A stretch of 14,086 nucleotides of DNA from Stramenopiles sp. TOSAG23-6 (lineage: Eukaryota; Sar), in NCBI GenBank assembly GCA_900128565.1, contig LT636148.1, positions 1 through 14,086 on the forward strand. Direction: 5' to 3'. Under the pieces are notes generated by a model. That model saw only the letters and a program-made list of their open reading frames with translations. It did not search any database and was not told the DNA's origin. Numbering within the stretch: the first letter of the stretch is position 1; the number at the start of each line of letters is the position of its first letter. The position numbers and the translations under genes are program-made. Of this stretch, positions 6,930 through 14,086 are shown in pieces.

Positions 6930-8927
6930 TTAAAACTTCAACATTGAGAGACTTGGTACTTGACGAATTTCAGTTGGAATTGAACCAGATAGTTTGTTGC
7001 CACCCAAGTGCAAAACTTTAAGCTTTGTTAGTTGACCGATTTCCANTGGAATTGGACCAGATAGTTCGTTGTCATTCAACTCCATGCTTTTGAGGTTTGT
7101 TAGTTGACCAATTTCTTTTGGAATTGGACCAGTTAGCATGTTTCTTAACAAGTATAACCAAATGAGGTTTGTTAGTTGACCGATTTGCGTTGGAATTGGA
7201 CCAGATAGCTCGTTGTTACTCAAACTCAAACGTCTGAGCGTTGTTAGATGACCAATTTCTTTTGGAATTGGACCACTTAGTTTGTTATCAGACAAGCTCA
7301 ACTCTGCGAGCTTTGTTAGTTGACCAATTTCTTTTGGAATTGAACCAAATAGGTTGTTTTCATCCAATGTCAAGTGATTGAGATTTGCTAGTTGACCAAT
7401 TTCTTCTGGAATTGCACCAGATAGTTGGTTGCTTCTCAAGTACAAATATTTAACATTTGTTAGTTTACCAATTTGATTTGGAATTGTACCAGTTAGTTTG
7501 TTGCCGTGCAAGTACAAACCCCGAAGATTTGTTAGTTGACCAATTTCTTTTGGAATTGGACCACTTAGTTTGTTGCCGTCCAAGTACAAATATTCGAGCT
7601 TTGTTAGTTGACCAATTTCCTTCGGGATTGAACCAGTTAGTTTGTTATCATTCAAATTTAATCTTTTGAGATTTGTTAGCTGACCAATTTCATTTGGAAT
7701 CGGACCAGATAGTTTGTTTCTGTACAACCACAATGTTTGGAGATTTGATAGTTGACCAATTTCATTTGGTATTGAACCAGTTAGTTGGTTGAGACTCAAG
7801 TCCAAATCTTCAAGACTTGTTAGCTTACCGATTTCCGTTGGAATTGTACCAGATAGATTGTTCTTTGACAAAGCCAACCATTGGAGATTTGTTAGTTGGC
7901 CAATTTCCGTTGGTATTGAACCAGTTAGTTCGTTGTGTGACAAGGCCAAAACTTCGAGATTTGTCACTTGACCAATTTCTTTTGGAATTGAACCAGATAG
8001 TTTGTTGAAAACGAAATTTAATTCTTTAAGACTTGTTAGTTTACCAATTTCTTTTGGTATTGAACCAGTTAGTTGGTTGAGACTCAAGTCCAAATCTTCA
8101 AGACTTGTTAGCTTACCGATTTCCGTTGGAATTGAACCAGATAGGTCGTTGGCATTCAAGTCCAGTGTAGTAACACTTCCTTCAGTACACGTAACTCCAT
8201 ACCATTTACAAATATCTAAATCTGTGTTCCAATTATCTTTACGCTTCCATTTTTTTCCATTTGTTTTTTTATACAATACAGTTAAAAATTCTCTTTCCAA
8301 TAACTTACGATGAATACCTTCTACACGTCGTAGCCATTTGTCACAGGGTTCGTTTTTATTTCTTGTAAGAGTGGTTATCTTTTCCTTGAAGCGTTCAAAA
8401 CTTTCAAAAAACATTTTGTGAATTCTTTGTAAACGGTGAAGCCACTTCAATAAAGGTAATCTTCTGAAGAGCCTATGTTTGATATGTTTTTTCAAATGTT
8501 TGATAAGTTCTTCCTTTTTATCTTCAGTGGTGTATCCTCCAAATATTTGGACAACTCTTGCAACAGTTTTTGATAAGTAATTTTCATAATATTCATCATC
8601 TTGCTTTACATCTTGGCTGATATGCTGATGTAGCGCACGATTAGTAGCAGACAGAGATACTATGTCAGAAGCCGTGAGAAAATGTCTCCTTAGATGACGC
8701 ATACCAGGATTCGTCAACTTTTGCACATTGACCGCATTGACATATTGTTGATTGGCAGCTTCATGCACAATAGAACCACGCGCTCGTTCAGCTGCGGTGA
8801 GAAACGAGGACTCAATGTGATTTTCTTGTGAAGGCTTTGACGGCTTTGACTCTGAAGCATTGTAATTGTAGAGAATAAACGTTAATAACCCTAAGCCTAA
8901 TACCATGTACTCAGTGAATCTTTTCAT
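6930..8927 (-). CDS. Leucine-rich-repeat protein, plant-type 24-residue repeats, N-terminal membrane anchor or signal
   Basis: This is an intronless 665-residue frame. The first codon of the open frame is TTG at 8945, but the first ATG is 8925-8927 (MKRFTEYM), so I start there. A hydrophobic segment at about residues 9-22 (VLGLGLLTFILYNY) acts as signal peptide or anchor. Residues ~25-200 are polar, with a very basic helical part (HLKKHIKHRLFRRLPLLKWL). An LRR cap follows (DNWNTDLDICKWYGVTC) with its Cys pair. Residues 251-658 are 17 repeats of exactly 24 residues fitting LxxLxLxxNxLxGxIPxEIGxLT, then a seven-residue end. No C-terminal membrane helix or kinase is present. Such LRRs form solenoids for protein or ligand binding; the partner is unknown. 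Extracellular or luminal location is inferred. Codon 7046 contains an N. It shares its promoter with the CEP162-like gene. Confidence 0.88.
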   Translation of the reverse strand: MKRFTEYMVLGLGLLTFILYNYNASESKPSKPSQENHIESSFLTAAERARGSIVHEAANQQYVNAVNVQKLTNPGMRHLRRHFLTASDIVSLSATNRALHQHISQDVKQDDEYYENYLSKTVARVVQIFGGYTTEDKKEELIKHLKKHIKHRLFRRLPLLKWLHRLQRIHKMFFESFERFKEKITTLTRNKNEPCDKWLRRVEGIHRKLLEREFLTVLYKKTNGKKWKRKDNWNTDLDICKWYGVTCTEGSVTTLDLNANDLSGSIPTEIGKLTSLEDLDLSLNQLTGSIPKEIGKLTSLKELNFVFNKLSGSIPKEIGQVTNLEVLALSHNELTGSIPTEIGQLTNLQWLALSKNNLSGTIPTEIGKLTSLEDLDLSLNQLTGSIPNEIGQLSNLQTLWLYRNKLSGPIPNEIGQLTNLKRLNLNDNKLTGSIPKEIGQLTKLEYLYLDGNKLSGPIPKEIGQLTNLRGLYLHGNKLTGTIPNQIGKLTNVKYLYLRSNQLSGAIPEEIGQLANLNHLTLDENNLFGSIPKEIGQLTKLAELSLSDNKLSGPIPKEIGHLTTLRRLSLSNNELSGPIPTQIGQLTNLIWLYLLRNMLTGPIPKEIGQLTNLKSMELNDNELSGPIPXEIGQLTKLKVLHLGGNKLSGSIPTEIRQVPSLSMLKF
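6954..8177 (-). repeat. 17 tandem 72-bp LRR units
   Basis: The repeats run with no insertion or deletion: 17 x 72 = 1,224 bases. Residues at the GxIPxEIG core are nearly invariant and variation sits at the solvent-exposed positions of the LxLxxN segment, the usual binding face. Confidence 0.93.
7765..8134 (-). repeat. 82-bp identical blocks 288 bp apart within the LRR array
   Basis: Bases 7765-7846 and 8053-8134 are identical over 82 positions and are offset by 288 bp, exactly four LRR units. They cover repeats 2 and 6 of the protein (SLEDLDLSLNQLTGSIP in both). The units between are not identical, so this is either a four-unit duplication followed by divergence or a later gene-conversion patch. 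Confidence 0.9.
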
Positions 8928-9260
8928 TTTGTGCTTTAACAACAATCAAAAAGTAATACCTTTATGAGTGTTACACAATTAGTTACGCGAGAACGACTTG
9001 ATGATCTGCGTCGATCGAGAGCTGACTCTCTCTGATCATGCTGAGGACACCACGCCACGATTTCGTGCATACGCGCCGCACCGCGAATTATTACCCACGA
9101 TTTCGTGTTCACATGATCAAGAATACGAATGATCCAATTTCAAATCAAAAATAAAAAAATTAATTTCAAAGAAAGAGGCGCGCATTTTCGCTTTTGAATA
9201 AGATAAAGAAATCGATTGGTTTGTGTGTGGTTCCTTTGGAAAGAATGTTCAATTAGTTTC
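8928..9260. promoter_or_regulatory. Divergent intergenic promoter between LRR and CEP162-like genes
   Basis: These 333 bases lie between two genes transcribed away from each other. The middle (about 8980-9110) is visibly richer in G and C than the rest of the window and contains two copies of CACGATTTCGTG plus TGATCATG and CATGATCA. No coding frame of note is seen. The frame upstream of ATG 9261 opens at a TTG (9216), which is not a plausible start. Confidence 0.6.
9056..9107. promoter_or_regulatory. Two copies of the dyad CACGA-N2-TCGTG
   Basis: CACGATTTCGTG occurs at 9056-9067 and 9096-9107, 40 bp apart, about four helical turns. Each is a perfect inverted repeat with a two-base centre, the form expected for a dimeric transcription factor site. 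The factor is unknown. Confidence 0.5.
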
Positions 9261-12200
9261 ATGAGTATGAATAGTGAAAGTGGTTCCCTCTTTGAAGGTG
9301 GAGAAGATTCTTTATACACCTATGATGGGGATAGTTATGCTGACGAATATAATGATGATTCTAATAACGCAGATGATCTTGCGCTGATGGATTTAGGTGG
9401 TGGTATCGGTGTTTCTGATATATTTGGTACGGATATGGTAAAGAAGAAGAAACGTAAAAACAAACGGCGCTCTCTTTCAGATATAAAGGCAGAAGCTAGG
9501 CGCCGAGTGGAGCATAACGAAAGCAATCGTACTGTGCAGCTTACATCTTCTTTGAAAAAGGAGCGTCGAGAGACAGGAATATCTTCTACCGATGATGAAG
9601 ACGAGGAAGATAGAGAACGACAGGAATTACTGGCTCTTGAAGCTGAAGAGAAAAAACGTAAAATTGAGCTTGAAAACGAGGCAAAAAGAAAAGCTATGGA
9701 AGAAGAAAATGAAGCATCATTACAAAACACTCTTGGTTCACTTTCGTTATCTGAAACCGATTTTATTGTTAAAGCTAGTCAAGAACTCGTTGCTGATGGT
9801 AGGGATATAGATGAGAAGAACACCGACGACGTCGCAGATATACATGAAAATTCACCTGACGTGAAGGACACGTCATTTAATGCTAGTGGAACTGGTGGAG
9901 CAAGTCAATGGAGTGTTCGTGGGGGCTGTGGAGGAGGAGATGATAGTGGTTGGATGCTGTCAGATCAATTAAGTAATACAGGAGTTGTTCAACTAGGATC
10001 TCCTCAAGCAATTGAACTAGCAGAGTCCTCAGAATCAATAAGTGCTTCAAAAAATACGAATATGTCACCATCGGCTTCAACAAATCATTGGGATAATATG
10101 AAAGATGAAGGAGGATCAGATTCGAGTGATGATTTTGAGATTGATTCTGATAAAGAAAGTAAAGAAAAATTAACAAAAGATGATTTTGAGCTTGGTTCTG
10201 ATTCTGATAAAGAAAGTCTTAAACAACATACAATAGAAACATTAAAAACAGATACGATGGAATCAGTTGAATCTGAAAATGTTTCCTCACAGTCTCGTAA
10301 TACTGAAAATGATAAATANATTCAACACAGTGCTTCTGAAGATGGTGATGGATCTAATNTACATCAAAATCATGAATTCATGAAAAGTTTCACATCAGAG
10401 CAAAAAATGAAAATAGAATCATCAAATGATGATTTTTTTCATGAAAGTGAGTCAATGGACCTGACAACTGAAGGAAAGCAAGATATCACATTGAGTGCAC
10501 AGATCTTGAAACTTAATTCTGATATAGAAGAGGTAAATGATCCATTGAAGAAACACAAAGCTACAATGAGACAGGCTTGGGTTGAAAATAAAGAAGAATT
10601 AAAATCCCCAAAGAAGTCAAAGAAAGCAAAACGAATTGACATAAATTCTACCAAAAATGTAAAACGAAGAAAAAAAGTAAGACATCGAGGAAATAGTAAA
10701 AAACGAAGTATACGTAATAAATCAAATATTCGAAGGACCTCAAAAGAATACAGTACACATTCAATCCTCTCAAAGAAAAATGGGACAATAAAAGCAAACC
10801 AAAAAAAAAAAAAAAAAAATTTGAAATCGAGATCAAAAACAAAAACAAAAACAAAAAGCAGAGTAAACAGTCGGACACGACGTTCAAATCTAATTCCAAA
10901 AAGTGATGGTCGATCTCGACTTGCAGCCGTTCGTTCTTTGCAACCAAATGTATCCTACGACACAGATGTATGTTTTATTTTTATTTTTTTAAATTTGAAA
11001 TTGATTTTTTTTTCGTACGAAATTTTGTACCNAACAAATTTTTTTTTTATAGAAAATTTTTGAAATATTTTTCCAAAATACATGATGCAGCTGAAAAAGC
11101 TGAAAAAGAAGCATTTTGGTCCGCTATGCAGCAATCAATGTTATCGAGTCAGAAAAGCATGGAGGAAGCGAGTGATATATTACGTGGTAGTTCCCAAGAA
11201 GGATTTGGTACAATTATTTCCTCATTACAAGCTACTGTAGTTGCAAAAGAAAATGCCTTAGCTGCCGCTGAAGAAGCAATATTGTTACGCGATGGTGATG
11301 TGAGAAGACTAGAAGACGCGCTAGAACAAGCTACATCAAAAATCCAACAACAGGAATTGATTTTAAACGACGAAAAAAACTCATCCCAAATAACAGATGA
11401 ATCAAACCATAACCAAAAAGCAATAGAAGAAAAGACAAAATCTGAAATACAAAAGGAGATTATTGACTCTATAAGACTCACAGGAAACGAAACTGCAATT
11501 GAAAAAGTGAATCATTTAGAAAAAGAACTTGAACTTCAGGAGGTATTATTGAAAGGACTTCACACTGAAAATGAACGACTTGTTCAGAAAATGCGTGAAA
11601 ATGAAGAAAATTCGCGTTCTATGAGAGATGCAATGTTTCATGAAAGAAACAAACTCAATATTGAAGTAAATCAATTACGTAATGAAACTGGGACAAGTGA
11701 AACATTTAGGATGTCTCAACACGATTCTCCTGGCAGGGTCATGCATATTGCAAGTAATAGAAATGGTGAATTACTTCGACGAAATTTAGAATTAGAGACA
11801 TGTATTCAAGCAATGCGTGATGAGATGTCAGAACTGAGAGAACGTAGTGCAAGACGTCATGCAGAATTTCGTGAAGAAAGACGAATGTTAAAAGAAGAAC
11901 GACGACAATTGGAAGTTAAATTATCTGGTGTAAACGAAGATACAATAACTGCTATAAATAGTGAAGTAAAAGAACTTAGATCGAAACTTTCGATATCAGC
12001 AGCTCAGCATGCTGAAGAGGTGGCGATGCTTCAGGATAAAATTTCATTTCATGTTGAAAATGCAAAAATGGTTGATGAAAATAATGCCACAATTTCGAGG
12101 CAAGCTCAAGAAATTCGACAACTTCGTTCCCGAGTTCATTGTGATGAAGGTTTTGATCCAAATGTTGGGAATGGAAGTCGACATCGTCGTCGTCCTGGTA

Positions 12201-13615
12201 GTACATCAAATGGTAGAAATAATGTCAATGCAAAGCGAATTGCGTCATTAGAAAAGCAATTGAAGGAAGCCGAACAAGCGTTAGCGAGAAGATACCCAGA
12301 TTCTATTAGTAATTTAATACGAGCCGCTGGCCCATCTGAAGAGCAAAGGGATCAGCATACTCAACTTGTCGCAAAGGTCACAGAACTTCAAACTGAACTG
12401 GCAGATCGTAGTGACGCCGAGGAACGGAGATTACGTGCGTTGCGACAAGAGCATCATAAAGTGATCAACTTATTAGAGAAGAGATTAGAACGCCAAGAAC
12501 TTGCCGCTTCTGTGAATAATGTAGTACATCCAGGAAAGACGACTATAAAATCAAATAAAAGTCGAGTACGTGGAAAGTTTTCGAGAAATTCTGGGCACAA
12601 TGGTCCTGTATCCAAAGAGGATGAATTAGATCATGAGTTGGAGAGAGTGAGAACATTTTGGAAATCGAAAGTAGAATCACTTCAAAAACAGTTAGCTGCT
12701 GCTGGAGATAAATCTCGAAATAATGTTAATCATGCGATTGAAAATGATCAAAGGCAAAGTAATATAAATGTCACAAATAACAATGGACAAGAAAACTGTA
12801 TCCCACAAAGTGATATTAATGCTGCGACACAGAGAGCAATTAGTGCAGAAGCAGAAGTTAAACGTCTTTCAATTTTGTTAGAAAAAGGAGAATCAAATAT
12901 AATTTTCACAAACACGATGGAAAATACCTCAAAAATAAATTCTTCACAAAATGACGTTGTACAAACTGCACAAACAAAATCGTTCGATTCTGTACGTAAT
13001 ACATCGATACCTTTAACAATACACCAAGAAGCAATTCAAAAATTAGAAAGCCGATTAGCTGATAGTGAAAAATTACAACGGGAACTTTTGTCAGATTTGG
13101 CCGTATGTTTTATTTTTTTTTTAACAAAAAAATCGAATTTATTTTTCATACGAAATGTTGTACCTAACAAATTTAAGTTTTTTTTTTTTTGAAATATTTT
13201 TCCAAAATACATGAGAGGACCACAAATGAACAAGAACAGCTTTTGAGAATTAGAGCAGAACATAAACTAGAGCTTACTGAAGCAACAACGAAGCAAAATA
13301 AACAGTGGGCCTCTGCCCTTGCGGAATCAGAGAAAAAAACAGATGTACATTCTTCATATTGAATTTTATATTTGTTTTTGTAGATAATTTTGTACCTAAC
13401 AAAAATTTAAAATTTTTTGAAATATAAATTCACATTTTTTTCATTTGGAAAAATTTCTACAATTAATAGATAAAGACATGCAAAAAGAGTCCGTTCAATC
13501 AATTTTTAATCGCAATTTTCCACGTGTTATTTGTGAACCAGCAAATTTTTCCAGATATTCATTAAAAGATAAAAAAGACTCTTTCTCGGGAGGGGGAGGA
13601 AATCTTTGTGCATAA
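9261..13615 (+). CDS. CEP162-like centriole/transition-zone coiled-coil protein
   Basis: Exons are 9261-10967, 11084-13102, 13213-13344 and 13445-13615, about 1,342 residues, close to the roughly 1,400 of animal CEP162. The start is ATG 9261 (MSMNSESGSLFEGG); ATG 9267 is possible. The N-terminal 569 residues are acidic and disordered with DDEDEED and SDSDKES tracts, ending in a very basic block (about 10600-10900). Exon 2 is almost continuous coiled coil. The best family signal is near 12260-12500: a coiled-coil run, then ARRYPDSISNLIRAAG, then a helix ending in NLLEKRLERQELAA. This order resembles the conserved C-terminal part of CEP162 (R-YP-S---LI-AA, then an E-RLE-QE helix). Known of the family: CEP162 sits at distal centriole ends, binds axonemal microtubules and promotes transition-zone assembly. 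The final exon's start is uncertain: 13445 gives LEKFLQLIDKDMQKES; using AG at 13468-13469 gives a different, shorter tail. N bases fall at about 10319 and 10359. Confidence 0.7.
10801..10819 (+). repeat. Poly-A run inside coding sequence
   Basis: A homopolymer of about 19 A encodes consecutive lysines in the basic block of the CEP162-like protein. The frame is kept on both sides. Runs of this length are prone to sequencing and replication slippage, so the exact lysine count is unreliable. Confidence 0.85.
10968..11083 (+). other. Intron, probable GT...AT, phase 0
   Basis: The donor is GTATGTTTTA after GAT, with the palindrome GTACGAAATTTTGTAC joined to CNAAC (the N is at about 11032), a T tract, then TTTTTCCAAAATACAT. 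The frame resumes GAT GCA GCT GAA. AG at 11051-11052 leads to a stop in every usable phase. A GT-AG alternative needs a poor donor (GTTTTA at 10972) with AG at 11089-11090. As in the first intron, GAT flanks both ends. Confidence 0.65.
13103..13212 (+). other. Intron, GT...AT, phase 0
   Basis: The donor is GTATGTTTTA after GCC, with ATACGAAATGTTGTACCTAAC, a T run, GAAATATTTTTCC and AAAATACAT, then GAG AGG ACC in frame. AG at 13214-13215 (ATGAG|AGG) would also keep phase and cost one residue, so a canonical end is possible here. Its 3' half nearly duplicates the orphan half-intron at 5341-5395. Confidence 0.65.
13345..13444 (+). other. Intron with uncertain 3' end
   Basis: The donor is GTACATTCTT after GAT; AATTTTGTACCTAAC lies near 13387, followed by AAATATAAATTCACAT and a T run ending in CAT. 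The long open frame resumes after 13435 or 13444, again after CAT, with no AG in between. The canonical AG at 13468-13469 also joins to an open but different and shorter frame, so only transcripts can settle this one. Confidence 0.5.
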
Positions 13616-13756
13616 TACATACATAGGCAATTGTATGTACTATATTAAATATTTGGCAATTAAAAAAAATATATTTTTTGAAAAAACATTAAATTTTTTT
13701 TTTTTTTTTTTGAAAAAAATCAAAACAAATTTAGGGTTTTACTTTAATTTTTAATG
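13616..13756. other. Convergent 3' region, low complexity
   Basis: This is A/T-rich sequence with runs of A and T (for example about 13693-13711) between the stop of the CEP162-like gene and the stop of the proposed reverse-strand exon. It most likely holds two 3' UTRs. No frame or RNA gene is recognised. Confidence 0.4.
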
Positions 13757-13962
13757 TTATCTCTCTCTCTCTTTCTCTCTCACTAAATGATTTACAAATG
13801 AAAAACTTGAAAAAAGTATAAATAATCTTCGGTACCAGACAAATTGAGAATAATGCGATCGCATTGAACACCAAATTGTATACAAATTACCCGTAGTAAA
13901 TATCATAGTATTAGGGTTAGGGTTAATATTTTGTAGGTGTGTAGTCAATATATCAAATACTC
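13757..13962 (-). CDS. Probable terminal exon of a reverse-strand gene (partial, hypothetical)
   Basis: On the reverse strand the frame is open from beyond 13962 to TAA at 13757-13759, coding about 68 residues: GVFDILTTHLQNINPNPNT, then MIFTTGNLYTIWCSMRS, then HYSQFVWYRRLFILF, ending in a REKERER tract from the CT microsatellite. Just upstream on that strand are an intron-like end (TTTTTCACAATATATTCAG, acceptor at 13963) and a branch-type box TATACCTAAC at 14018-14009, about 47 bases before it, the same spacing as in the forward introns. I recognise no family. HYSQFVW recalls the CAP-domain HY-[TS]-Q-x-x-W signature, but nothing else fits. Confidence 0.3.
13762..13781. repeat. CT microsatellite
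   Basis: A run of CTCTCT interrupted by TTT lies between 13760 and 13781. Within the proposed reverse exon it codes for alternating Arg/Glu. Confidence 0.7.
13911..13925. repeat. Short interstitial TTAGGG repeat
   Basis: TTAGGGTTAGGGTTA is two and a half units of the TTAGGG telomere-type repeat, about 160 bases from the window's right edge. It is too short and too internal to be a telomere, and on the reverse strand it encodes NPNPN in the proposed exon. Confidence 0.6.
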
Positions 13963-14086
13963 CTGAATATATTGTGAAAAATAGCCCAAATGTTTTGTTA
14001 TTTTGTTTGTTAGGTATAATTTTTTTTTTGTTTCAAAAAAAAAAAAAAAAAAAAATCAGAAAAAAAATAAAAAAAAAAAAAAAAAA
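13963..14086 (-). other. Probable reverse-strand intron running off the window; poly-A rich end
   Basis: Read on the reverse strand this has a T-rich tract, TTATACCTAAC, a spacer and TTTTTCACAATATATTCAG. The last ~50 forward-strand bases are almost all A. A low-complexity intron is a likely reason for the contig to stop here. Confidence 0.35.

Noticed and set aside
7457-8313. Several forward open frames with repeated LVCC / LVSLPIS motifs
   Set aside because: They are antisense shadows of the 72-bp LRR repeats, which explains their periodicity.
9335-9730. 131-codon reverse-strand open frame, very Ser/Phe-rich
   Set aside because: It is the complement of the acidic Glu/Asp/Lys-rich exon of the CEP162-like gene; the Ser/Phe bias is what antisense of such codons gives.
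13830-13870. CAP-domain (SCP/TAPS) signature HYSQFVW in the reverse exon
   Set aside because: Only this short match is present; the downstream Cys-containing CAP elements are missing and the exon ends in low complexity.
13911-13925. True telomere end
   Set aside because: There are only two and a half repeats, followed by unique sequence and then poly-A.
14034-14086. Poly-A tail, which would make the window a cDNA or retrogene
   Set aside because: Genes lie on both strands and introns are present, so this is genomic DNA; the A-rich end fits a T-rich reverse-strand intron.
1-14086. CRISPR array, bacterial operon, IS element, tRNA or rRNA
   Set aside because: I saw no spaced direct repeats of CRISPR type, no transposase or terminal inverted repeats, and no tRNA or rRNA consensus; the architecture is eukaryotic.

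Overview
This is AT-rich nuclear DNA from a eukaryote, probably a unicellular flagellated protist. The evidence is short introns with T-rich tracts and a branch-point-like TACCTAAC box, a plant/stramenopile-style leucine-rich-repeat protein, a class III nucleotide cyclase, and a probable homologue of the ciliary transition-zone protein CEP162, which implies a cilium or flagellum. TAA, TAG and TGA all end plausible frames, so the genetic code looks standard. A stramenopile would fit the LRR style, but the window does not prove the lineage. Single N bases in or near homopolymers and the poly-A end suggest the edge of a draft contig.

Layout. 1-66: possible tail of an upstream gene. 391-2174 (+): multi-exon gene of unknown function. 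2332/2389-5198 (+): SANT/Myb-repeat nuclear protein with a tandemly duplicated nuclear-localisation segment and a C-terminal SUMO-interaction-like motif. These two may be one gene, because the reading frame can be carried across the intron between them. 5396-6732 (+): C-terminal half of an adenylyl-cyclase C1-like catalytic domain plus a tail; it starts inside what looks like the 3' half of an intron, so its upstream exons are missing here. 6930-8927 (-): complete membrane-anchored or secreted protein with 17 LRRs of exactly 24 residues. 8928-9260: divergent promoter with two copies of a perfect dyad. 9261-13615 (+): CEP162-like coiled-coil protein in four exons. 13757-13962 (-): probable terminal exon of a gene that enters from beyond the right edge.

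The genes show no shared pathway. What links the window is its introns. They share a grammar: a GTATGT/GTACGT donor, an imperfect palindrome of the type GTACGAAATTTTGTAC running directly into CTAAC, a T-rich tract, then a CAAAATACAT or CACAACACAT end. The reading frame rejoins directly after ...ACAT, before a G, instead of after AG. Two to three introns have no good AG alternative, two have an in-frame AG 3-6 nt downstream, and two others end in ordinary ACAG. Near-identical 3' halves sit in unrelated genes (5341-5395 and 13158-13212), which points to copying of intron sequence. This apparent family of self-similar, possibly mobile introns with relaxed 3' splice sites is the most unusual feature. 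All splice sites here are inferred from frame and motif, with no transcript evidence.
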